Positions 8,334-16,497 of a stretch of 31,028 nt of DNA are shown here, piece after piece; the first letter of the stretch is position 1, and every line of letters starts with the position of its first letter. Both the position numbers and the translations under genes were made by a program. Below the pieces are notes generated by a model. That model saw only the letters and a list, made by a program, of their open reading frames with translations. It was not told the DNA's origin and did no database searches. Location of the stretch: the NCBI GenBank assembly GCA_027317105.1, contig DAHVFH010000134.1, forward strand, positions 1 through 31,028, read 5' to 3'. The DNA is from Cytophagales bacterium (GTDB lineage: Bacteria > Bacteroidota > Bacteroidia > Cytophagales > Cyclobacteriaceae).

Positions 8334-9186
8334 ATGAAAAATTATAAAATTATTTTCTATCTATTTTTCAATTTAGTGTTAGGCATATCATCAGTATATG
8401 CACAATCCATTAAAGGCAAAGTTTTTTGACAGAGAAACTGGCCGTCCATTAAGCTATGTTAATATAGGAATACCCGGCAAGGACAAAGGTACTGTGTCAA
8501 CCATTAATGGGGATTTTAAGCTATATGTGACTAAAGAAAATATCGGTGACTCCATAAAATTTTCAATGATTGGTTATCACCATGAAATCATTGTGATCAA
8601 AGCTTTAGAGTCTTCAAATGGTTTTATAAAAGTTCATCTCAAGCCAATCGTTTATCAGTTAAAAGAAGTAATTGTTCTACCAAAGGATTACAAAAAAGAA
8701 GTAATTGGCAAAACAGGAAAGTCTCTATTTTTGAGCATAGGAATGGGAGCCGATAGCTTGGGTTCTGAAATGGCTTCTTCTCTAATAAAACTAAAGCATT
8801 CACCCGTGTATTTAGAGAGTGCCTCATTTGATATTGCGTCAAATAACTATCAGAAAATAAAACTGAGGTTAAACATATACAGTGCGAAAGACGGTAGGCC
8901 CTACTTGTCAATTCTTCCGCAACCCATATACATCGAGACCGAATTAAAAAAAGGCATTTGGAGGGTTAACCTTTCAGAATGCAATATCCAAGTGACAGAC
9001 AATTTTTTTATTGCCTTAGAATATATCGAAAACTTAGGCTATCAAGGGCTTTATTTCCATGGCGGTTGGAGCAGGTCTCCTTCTTTTAATAGAACTACAA
9101 GCCAAGCTAACTGGAAATCGTTCGGTAAATTCATGGGTAGAAATATTTCCCCTACCTTTAATGTGACGGTTTCGTACCGTAAATAG
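8334..9186 (+). pseudogene. Secreted protein with carboxypeptidase-regulatory-like domain, one-base frameshift after the signal peptide
   Basis: The ATG at 8334 opens a signal peptide (MKNYKIIFYLFFN..., cleavage near VYA-QS) followed by SIKGKVF and then TGA at 8428-8430. Dropping one T from the run of six at 8422-8427 restores SIKGKVFDRETGRPLSYVNI and an open frame to 9186, a protein of about 283 residues. The first domain (residues about 24-95) is a carboxypeptidase-D regulatory-like beta sandwich, common in Bacteroidota surface proteins and TonB receptors. The remaining 190 residues show beta-strand character but no family I recognise. The downstream frame has an internal ATG (8398), but a product from it would lack the signal peptide. 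The cause may be mutation, a slippery or phase-variable T tract, or a sequencing error. It follows the decayed ABC genes by 33 bases. Confidence 0.78.
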
Positions 9187-9289
9187 AAATCGAGAATTGG
9201 ACTTCAATAATTTTTTAGTCCAGCGGTTATCTTGCCAAAAGCTTGAATCCGTAAGTTATGAAACCTTTGTTGTGGATCGTCTCTTCTAA

Positions 9290-10168
9290 TTATGCCGATT
9301 TTAAAGCTTCTGCACCTGCCACAATCTCCAGGATTTCTTTTGTGATGGCCGCCTGCCGGGTACGGTTATAGGTTAGCCGCAAGTCTTTCAACAGTTCACC
9401 TGCATTTTCGGTAGCCTTATCCATGGCCGTCATTCGAGCTCCATTTTCTGAGGCACTACTCTCTAATAAAGCCTTGAACAACTGGACTTTAAGTGATTTC
9501 GGAATAAGGCCAGAAATAATTTCTTCCCGATTTGGTTGATAAATGTAATCTGTTTCCTCTGCCTTCTTCTCCACTACCGTTGGCAAAACGGGTAACCACT
9601 GCTCTGTTCTTAAAATTTGGGTCGCTACGTTTTTAAATTCATTAAAAACGATCTCGATTTTATCGAATTCGCCCGTATGAAAATGATCCATTAAAAATTG
9701 AGCGGCTTCAGAAACCTTTTCAAAGGAAAGATCTTGAAAAATCGTTGCGTAATCTTTAATCACCGGAAAATTTCTCTTCGTGAAAAACTCAGCTGATTTT
9801 TTCCCGATCGGAAAGATGGTTACTTTTTTCTTTTGATTTTGTAGTTGATATTTTTCTTCAATCAGTTTGATGGTGGCCTTAAATACTGAACTATTAAAAG
9901 ACCCACAAAGCCCACGATCGGAACTGATGGCTACAATCAATATTTTATTTTCTTCGCGAGCGGCACTGTACCAGTCTTGCCCATCGGTTTGAGCCGCAGA
10001 AAGGTTATGCAAAAGACTATTCATCTTTTTTGCAAAAGGCCTCATTTGAATGATGCGTTCCTGCGACTTGCGCAGCTTGGCAGCCGCCACCATCTTCATG
10101 GCTTTGGTGATCTGCTGTGTGGACATCACCGAAGAAATCCTGCTCTTTACTTCTTTTAAACTCGCCAT
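9290..10168 (-). CDS. atpG: ATP synthase F1 subunit gamma
   Basis: The 292-residue protein is the central rotor shaft of F1, coupling c-ring rotation to catalysis in the alpha/beta hexamer. The two ends that form the coiled-coil axle are typical: MASLKEVKSRISSVMSTQQI with TKAMKMVAAAKLRKSQ at the start, and TRQAAITKEILEIVAGAEAL at the end. The central Rossmann-like part contains ISSDRGLCGSFNSSVFK. Length is normal for bacteria. It is the last gene of the operon; atpD (beta) and atpC (epsilon) do not follow, which is usual in Bacteroidota, where they sit elsewhere. A perfect 13-base-pair hairpin ends 17 bases before its start codon, and the start has no visible Shine-Dalgarno sequence. Confidence 0.97.
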   Translation of the reverse strand: MASLKEVKSRISSVMSTQQITKAMKMVAAAKLRKSQERIIQMRPFAKKMNSLLHNLSAAQTDGQDWYSAAREENKILIVAISSDRGLCGSFNSSVFKATIKLIEEKYQLQNQKKKVTIFPIGKKSAEFFTKRNFPVIKDYATIFQDLSFEKVSEAAQFLMDHFHTGEFDKIEIVFNEFKNVATQILRTEQWLPVLPTVVEKKAEETDYIYQPNREEIISGLIPKSLKVQLFKALLESSASENGARMTAMDKATENAGELLKDLRLTYNRTRQAAITKEILEIVAGAEALKSA

Positions 10169-10185
10169 ATTTTAATTTTCAATTT

Positions 10186-10214
10186 CAATGTGTCAATTTT
10201 CAATTGACACATTG
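10186..10214 (-). other. Perfect hairpin between atpA and atpG
   Basis: Arms CAATGTGTCAATT (10186-10198) and AATTGACACATTG (10202-10214) pair over 13 bases with a three-base loop. In the operon mRNA it lies 19 bases after the atpA stop codon and just before the atpG start. There is no following U tract, so it is not a classic terminator. It could limit 3' decay or affect translation of atpG, or it could be a small palindromic repeat unit. The structure is certain; the role is not known. Confidence 0.6.
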
Positions 10215-10233
10215 GCTAATTGATTATTCATCC

Positions 10234-11808
<1,575 letters not shown>

Positions 11809-11873
11809 AATATCGTTAGTCGTTAATGGTTATTCTTACTTCAAAAAAATCAAAAATTTCTGCCGTTGATGCG

Positions 11874-12434
11874 CTATAGCTCTTTGACGTATTCATTTTC
11901 ACTGAACTTCAACGTCAGTGTTTTCAATTTACTTTTTATGGATGCATCAATTTGGCGGTCTCCCACATTCAAAATAAAACCACCGATTAATTCAGGGTTT
12001 ATTTTCTCTTCGAGTTCAACTTGTTTTTTGTCGCTCAACTTTTTTACAATTGCCTCTATCTCACCTTTCAATTTTGAGTCTACCGAAAATGTTGTTGTCA
12101 ACGTAGCCTTTTGAATTCCTTTGTATTCGTTGTAGGCATTGTGAAATTCATGGGCAATGACCGGAAGCAAGGGCTCACGGTTCTTTTTGGTGAGGAATTC
12201 AATAATGGCCAACGTCAGCGGATTAACCTTTCCAGTGAAAAGGGCTTTCAAAATATCGCTCTTTTTTTCATGTTTGATAATCGGACTCCTCAACATCGTT
12301 AAGAATTCGTGGCTAATATGGCAAGCCCGGTCAAACATTTGCATGTCGGCATGCACTACTTCCAGCGCATTTTGCTCTACTGCCAAACTCAGCAATGATT
12401 TTACATACCTTGAAGCTACCCGTGAATCGGCCAT
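11874..12434 (-). CDS. atpH: ATP synthase F1 subunit delta
   Basis: The 186-residue protein has the OSCP/delta family pattern. An N-terminal helical domain begins SRVASRYVKSLLSLAVEQNA and includes FLTMLRSPIIKHEKKSDILK. A C-terminal domain carries the family motif ELIGGFILNVGDRQIDASIKSKL in its expected place near the end. Delta joins the top of F1 to the b-subunit stalk. The start lies two bases after the atpF stop, which implies translational coupling, and the operon order b-delta-alpha-gamma supports the call. Confidence 0.95.
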   Translation of the reverse strand: MADSRVASRYVKSLLSLAVEQNALEVVHADMQMFDRACHISHEFLTMLRSPIIKHEKKSDILKALFTGKVNPLTLAIIEFLTKKNREPLLPVIAHEFHNAYNEYKGIQKATLTTTFSVDSKLKGEIEAIVKKLSDKKQVELEEKINPELIGGFILNVGDRQIDASIKSKLKTLTLKFSENEYVKEL

Positions 12435-12436
12435 GA

Positions 12437-12931
12437 TTAGTTAAGCTTGAGGTCTTTAATTAGTGTTTCCGTCAATTCGCGCTGCGATTTATCATCCGAA
12501 AGGTTTTTCTTGATCAATTTCTCGGCAATCTCCATAGAGAAGGCCGCAACCTGTGCTTTCACATCGCGCAAAGCAGCCTGTTTTTCGGTATTGATAATTG
12601 ATTTGGCGTCTTCTATCATTTTGTCGCCTATTTTTTTTGCGGAAGTCTGGGCTTCTTCGTGTAGACGATTTGCTGCCGTACGTGCATCGTGCAAAATTTT
12701 GTCGCGTTCCTCCCGGGTTTCCTTCAGCAATTTTTCGTTATCCGACTTCAGAGCCGCCATCTCCTGTTTTGCCTTTTCGGCTGAATCCAATGCGGTTTGG
12801 ATAGATTCTTCGCGTTCTTTTAATGAACTGAGAATGGGCTTCCAAGCAAATTTGGAAAGCAGAAGAACCAAACCTATGAAAATAACAATCTGCCAAAACA
12901 GAAGTCCAGTGCCGGGGGTTAGAAATTCCAT
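12437..12931 (-). CDS. atpF: ATP synthase Fo subunit b
   Basis: The 164-residue protein has one N-terminal membrane helix (about residues 9-28, LLFWQIVIFIGLVLLLSKFA) followed by a long charged coiled coil (KPILSSLKEREESIQTALDS onward) that forms the peripheral stalk and binds delta. This is the standard architecture and length for subunit b. Only one b-type gene is present, so the stalk is a homodimer. It lies 124 bases downstream of atpE, a gap that holds a hairpin, and two bases before atpH. Confidence 0.96.
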   Translation of the reverse strand: MEFLTPGTGLLFWQIVIFIGLVLLLSKFAWKPILSSLKEREESIQTALDSAEKAKQEMAALKSDNEKLLKETREERDKILHDARTAANRLHEEAQTSAKKIGDKMIEDAKSIINTEKQAALRDVKAQVAAFSMEIAEKLIKKNLSDDKSQRELTETLIKDLKLN

Positions 12932-13010
12932 CAGTTAGAAATTTATATGTTGTATTTTGTTTTCACTTAAATTTTTGCGCGTAGTCGATCCGTATCCGAA
13001 ACTTTCAAGT

Positions 13011-13056
13011 AAAAGAAAGGCCGCCAGGCCCATCGCCAAAGCAAGCCTTTTCTTTT
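13011..13056 (-). other. Long-stemmed hairpin immediately after atpE
   Basis: On the mRNA strand AAAAGAAAAGGC, which begins on the last base of the atpE stop codon, can pair with GCCTTTCTTTT about 23 bases later, with one bulged A. The second arm is U-rich (CUUUCUUUUACUU), so it might act as a leaky terminator or as a 3' stabiliser. That would fit the known need for more c subunit than b, delta, alpha or gamma. The pairing is seen; the function is inferred. Confidence 0.45.
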
Positions 13057-13298
13057 TAAAGTTTGTTGGAAATAAGGAAGCAGATAACCAACGCAAAAAG
13101 CGCTGCCACCTCCACCAACGCGGCAATGATCAACATAGCGCCCTGCAACTTACCGGATTCTTCAGGCTGACGAGCCATGGCTTCCATAGCAGAACCACCA
13201 ATGCGGCCAATACCAATACCCGCGCCAATTGCTGCGAGTCCGGCACCAATGCCTGCGCCCATTACTGCGTAACTTACATCGAGGATTAAGGATAACAT
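13056..13298 (-). CDS. atpE: ATP synthase Fo subunit c
   Basis: From the ATG at 13298 this is an 80-residue hairpin of two membrane helices, the monomer of the rotor ring. Helix 1 is glycine-rich (GAGIGAGLAAIGAGIGIGRI), the polar loop contains ARQPE, and helix 2 carries the ion-binding carboxylate E63 in IIAALVEVAALFALV. E63 is followed by Val rather than Ser or Thr, and helix 1 lacks the Gln of sodium-type rings, so proton coupling is expected. The frame stays open upstream to 13394, but that extension overlaps atpB and is not c-like, so MLSLILDVSYAVMG is the start. Confidence 0.96.
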   Translation of the reverse strand: MLSLILDVSYAVMGAGIGAGLAAIGAGIGIGRIGGSAMEAMARQPEESGKLQGAMLIIAALVEVAALFALVICFLISNKL

Positions 13299-13332
13299 AA
13301 AATATAGTTTAAAAGTGAAACAAAACTCTTTT

Positions 13333-14355
13333 CTAATGATGGTCTTCCGCGGTGGCCATCCCGATATAAAGCGCTGTGAACAACGCGAACACATACGCTT
13401 GAATACCCGCTACCAATATTTCGATCAGGCTAATAAAAAGTACCGCAATAGAAGCACCAATACCCACAAAATAACTATGAAAAATGAACGTCATACAAAT
13501 CAAGCTCAACAACACGATATGGCCGGCTGTGATCGCCACGAACAAACGTATTGTCAAAGCGAAAGGCTTTGTGAACATTCCCATGATTTCCACGGGCAGG
13601 ATAATCAGGCGCAGTGGCAAAGGAACACCCGGTGTCCATAAAATATGTTTCCAGTAGGTGGCATTGCCGCTCAAATTCGTAATCAAAAATGTGAGCACCG
13701 CCAGCATTAAGGTTACTGTTATATTTCCGGTGAGGTTAGCCGCACCCGGGAGCAGGCCTAAAAGGTTACCAAACAAAATAAAGAAAAATAGGGTAAGGAT
13801 GTAGGGCAGATATTTTTGATGGTGATGGCCGATATTAGGTTTCACGATTTCATCGCGAACAAAAATAACGATAGGTTCTATAAAGGATTGAAGGCCTTTT
13901 GGTGCTTTACTCGAATTGTTTTTGTAGGCTTTGGCCACCGATATCATAATAAACAATAATACTGCAGCATTAATAAAAAGCATGGCCACATTTTTGGTGA
14001 TGGACAAGTCCAAAACCTTCTCCCCCGAGCTGGCCAGCAGAATTGAATTCCCTTCCAGTTTGTATCCATTATATTCTACCCCTTTATGCCCTTCAAAGAA
14101 ATGGGAGGAAGAAAAAGCGTCAAGACCCCTTTCGGAAGAATAAACAATAATGGGTAAGGGAAGAACCAAATGATCGGTAAAATGCCACTGGTGATTGTCC
14201 AAAACGTGCTCGATAATCACCTCATTCGCGTTGAACTTTTCCGGTTCTCCTTCAGAAACTTCGTTCGCTGCAAAAGCCGAAACTGAAAAGCCCAAAGAAA
14301 CCATCAAAATAAAGGTCAGAAAGGCTGAATTTATTGAAAGAAGCGGCTTTTTCAT
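13333..14355 (-). CDS. atpB: ATP synthase Fo subunit a
   Basis: The stator subunit a forms the proton half-channels against the c-ring. The protein has about 340 residues, longer than the E. coli form because of an N-terminal signal-like helix (MKKPLLSINSAFLTFILMVS, possible cleavage near AFA-AN) and a periplasmic segment, as is common in Bacteroidota. The essential arginine is in ALTIRLFVAITAGHIVL (R270). Other membrane helices include FILFGNLLGLLPGAANLTGN and a last helix near VAGIQAYVFALFTALYIGMA. An ATG six codons upstream (14373) is also possible; 14355 gives the cleaner signal sequence. It is followed 34 bases on by atpE. Confidence 0.95.
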   Translation of the reverse strand: MKKPLLSINSAFLTFILMVSLGFSVSAFAANEVSEGEPEKFNANEVIIEHVLDNHQWHFTDHLVLPLPIIVYSSERGLDAFSSSHFFEGHKGVEYNGYKLEGNSILLASSGEKVLDLSITKNVAMLFINAAVLLFIMISVAKAYKNNSSKAPKGLQSFIEPIVIFVRDEIVKPNIGHHHQKYLPYILTLFFFILFGNLLGLLPGAANLTGNITVTLMLAVLTFLITNLSGNATYWKHILWTPGVPLPLRLIILPVEIMGMFTKPFALTIRLFVAITAGHIVLLSLICMTFIFHSYFVGIGASIAVLFISLIEILVAGIQAYVFALFTALYIGMATAEDHH

Positions 14356-14481
14356 CAAGATTAGGAAGGTCATTTTTTATGCGACTGCAAAAGTAGAAAT
14401 TATCCTTACCCAAAAAAATGATTGCCGAAAAATTTGAGATGACTTTTGGGTAAACCTTATTTGAATCCAAAGGCAATCCTA

Positions 14482-14838
14482 TCAAGGTTTTCTGTTCAAT
14501 CGTTCAAAAAGAAAGGCCACTTCTAAACCGGTAAATAAAATATAGGCTATGAGAAAAAGTAGCGCATTGGCTTGCGCTCCTGATCGATCTAAAACGAGTA
14601 GCACGAAAACAAAAATCCCCCCGACCAAAAGCTTCAAAACTATGGTCAGCAAGTAATTTCTGATAAAGCTTTTTTTGTTCGTTTTACGGATCCAAAGATA
14701 GATCAGCCAAGTCGCTAGACCCAGACTGGACAGTATCAGCAGTAAGAACGTTGGAGGCCCGAAATATTGAGCCACAAACCAAATAGCAGCAGATGTAAAA
14801 ACTAACGCAGTCGTAAAAAAGGCAAGATTCCTATTCAC
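14482..14838 (-). CDS. Uncharacterised four-helix membrane protein in the ATP synthase operon
   Basis: The 118-residue protein has four predicted membrane helices: residues about 5-25, 30-49, 62-83 and 91-111. Between helices 2 and 3 lies a basic loop, IRKTNKKSFIRN. Its start overlaps the end of the AtpZ-like gene by eight bases, and atpB follows after 127 bases, so it is co-translated with the synthase genes. The position and four-helix layout resemble AtpI, which helps assemble the c-ring in other bacteria, but the sequence is not clearly AtpI and the name is not given. A related gene sits at this place in other Bacteroidota as far as I recall. Confidence 0.7.
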   Translation of the reverse strand: MNRNLAFFTTALVFTSAAIWFVAQYFGPPTFLLLILSSLGLATWLIYLWIRKTNKKSFIRNYLLTIVLKLLVGGIFVFVLLVLDRSGAQANALLFLIAYILFTGLEVAFLFERLNRKP

Positions 14839-15034
14839 TGAACGACCGATACAATTTGTAAATCATTCCCACGAATGACAATAGCATTAGTGATAATAAA
14901 AAAGCGGGAAACTCTAAACCGAAGTACTTGTCTAATTTCCATCCCACCCAAGAAAAAACACCAATCACTAAAAGCAATTGCATGCCTAAACTAGAATATT
15001 TTAGAAAGTTATTGGAGCTGTTTTCTTCTTTCAA
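14831..15034 (-). CDS. AtpZ/AtpI family small membrane protein
   Basis: The 67-residue protein has two membrane helices, LKYSSLGMQLLLVIGVFSWV and FPAFLLSLMLLSFVGMIYKL, joined by GWKLDKYFGLE. This WxxDxxxG-type loop is the hallmark of the AtpZ/AtpI (F0F1-ATPase subunit) family, proteins encoded just ahead of atpB that are thought to help assembly or ion supply of the synthase. It overlaps the next gene by eight bases and lies 16 bases after the bactofilin gene. Confidence 0.8.
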   Translation of the reverse strand: MKEENSSNNFLKYSSLGMQLLLVIGVFSWVGWKLDKYFGLEFPAFLLSLMLLSFVGMIYKLYRSFSE

Positions 15035-15050
15035 GAGCGAATTACTGAAA

Positions 15051-15479
15051 CTAGTTCATTCTCGCCTCTTGTTGCTGTGGCCTCATCCCACTTCCGTTCT
15101 CAGAAAGTTTAAGGTCTTTTACCATACCCATTTTGCAGGTGCCATTAAACATTGCTCCAGGCTCCACCACCAGTTTGCTGGTAATGATGTCGCCATGCAC
15201 TACGGCTGTGGATTTGAGCACTAATAATTCGGTCACATCCACTTTACCTTTCACTTCGCCCTCAACATCTGCATTTTGTGCACTGACGTTGCCCTCCACA
15301 TGGCTACCCATGCCCAAGGCGATTTTGGATTTAGATTTGATATTCCCGTTGATGCGTCCTTCGATGCGAATGTTTCCAAAGGTCTCGATATTTCCTTCGA
15401 GGACAGTTCCCTTGCCGATCACGTTGCTGCTGTTGCTGATCTCTTCGGCTGCGCGCTTTTGTTCTTTAGATGTTAACAT
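15051..15479 (-). CDS. Bactofilin (polymer-forming cytoskeletal protein)
   Basis: The 142-residue protein has the central right-handed beta-helix of bactofilins (about residues 20-115), built from six-residue turns: NVIGKGTVLEGNIETFGNIR, then repeated GxIxGN/VxG motifs (IEGRINGNIKSK, VEGEVKGKVDV). Short disordered tails flank it, as in the family. Bactofilins polymerise without nucleotides and organise local cell-wall growth. It follows the M23 peptidase gene by 16 bases. A tandem of bactofilin and a membrane-anchored M23 peptidase is a known functional pairing (for example CcmA with Csd1 in Helicobacter), which supports a joint role in wall remodelling here. Confidence 0.92.
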   Translation of the reverse strand: MLTSKEQKRAAEEISNSSNVIGKGTVLEGNIETFGNIRIEGRINGNIKSKSKIALGMGSHVEGNVSAQNADVEGEVKGKVDVTELLVLKSTAVVHGDIITSKLVVEPGAMFNGTCKMGMVKDLKLSENGSGMRPQQQEARMN

Positions 15480-15495
15480 GCTACTTAGTTGAAGT

Positions 15496-16365
15496 TTAAA
15501 AAGTTACAAATTCTTCCGGATTAAGGGAGTTTCCGTTGTACCACATCTCAAAATGAAGATGAGGGCCATCGGTCATTTCCCCACTGTTGCCAACTATGGA
15601 GATGATGTCGCCTGCGTTGACAAAACTACCAACTTTTTTCAATAATCCGGCATTGTGCTTATATACGCTCACCAAGCTGCCCTGGTGTTGCACAGCAATT
15701 ACATACCCCGCATCTTGTGTCCAACTGGCCAAGACTACGGTGCCGTCTGCCACGCATTTCACGGGTTCATTGGTTTTGGCCACCACATCAACCCCATAAT
15801 GTCCTTTCTTGCTATCATATTTATCGCTGATAAACCCGGTAATCGGGGTGAAGAAAAATACTTCTTGCAGCTCGTGGTATTTGCTTTTGAGCGACACAAA
15901 GGAATACTGGGATTGCTCAAATTCCTTTCTGAATTGAGAATCGGCAGGAGCCAGTTTCATCGTTCCAATACTTTTTACCGGCCCAGTCTCTGCTTTCAAG
16001 GCTTGAGCCGGATCAACAAAACCACTGGATGTGTCACCACGCAAGATTCGTTGAAAATTCTGAATGAATTTATCTTTTCGATCTTCCTCAACGGCCAGCG
16101 AATCAAGTCGGTAGGCCAAGGCAATCAATTGTTTTTTTTGAGCCGCTTGTTCATATTTAGGGTCAAACCACTTCGCCAATAAGGTTTTTGATAAGAAAAG
16201 GCTGGAGACAAAGATCAACAAAAAAGCGGCTGAGCAAATAACGAGCAGTTTGGCATAGGTAAACGATACCGTGCTCTTTTCTGCCAGGTTTTCCTCATTG
16301 CGCACCACCAGCTGGTAGCGGGTAGTAAGCCTTTCCGATAATGTTTTTTTAGGTTTCAATGCCAA
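15496..16365 (-). CDS. Membrane-anchored M23 family peptidoglycan endopeptidase
   Basis: The 289-residue protein begins with a short cytoplasmic tail, has one membrane helix (about residues 38-60, YAKLLVICSAAFLLIFVSSL), a helical periplasmic linker and a C-terminal lysostaphin-like domain. The zinc-site residues are all present: H189 and D193 in KKGHYGVDVVAK, and H269 and H271 in GPHLHFEMW. It should therefore be an active endopeptidase cutting peptide cross-links, in contrast to inactive LytM regulators. It is the first gene of the minus-strand run and lies divergent from porW, 132 bases apart. The next gene is the bactofilin, a likely scaffold for it. Confidence 0.92.
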   Translation of the reverse strand: MALKPKKTLSERLTTRYQLVVRNEENLAEKSTVSFTYAKLLVICSAAFLLIFVSSLFLSKTLLAKWFDPKYEQAAQKKQLIALAYRLDSLAVEEDRKDKFIQNFQRILRGDTSSGFVDPAQALKAETGPVKSIGTMKLAPADSQFRKEFEQSQYSFVSLKSKYHELQEVFFFTPITGFISDKYDSKKGHYGVDVVAKTNEPVKCVADGTVVLASWTQDAGYVIAVQHQGSLVSVYKHNAGLLKKVGSFVNAGDIISIVGNSGEMTDGPHLHFEMWYNGNSLNPEEFVTF

Positions 16366-16497
16366 AAAATTTCGGCAAGTTAGGCATATTCTGTAACATA
16401 CCCCATCGGTTGCAAAGTAAAAGGTTTTACCAATCGGTCAGTCTACATTGATTACAATACTTTCCACCCGTGATCGTTCAAAATAATTACCTGATAT

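Noticed and set aside
9198..9222. TGGACT...AGTCCA inverted repeat between convergent genes as a shared terminator
   Set aside because: Six-base arms around a 13-base loop, with no T tract after the stem; too weak to call.
12447..12938. Plus-strand open frame of 163 residues
   Set aside because: It is antisense to atpF, rich in Ser, Phe and Arg as expected of a shadow of a charged coiled coil.
13298..13394. Longer N-terminus for AtpE
   Set aside because: The extension overlaps atpB and would add a non-c-like stretch; subunit c is about 80 residues.
15655..16182. Plus-strand open frame of 175 residues
   Set aside because: It lies opposite the M23 peptidase gene, whose zinc motifs are complete.
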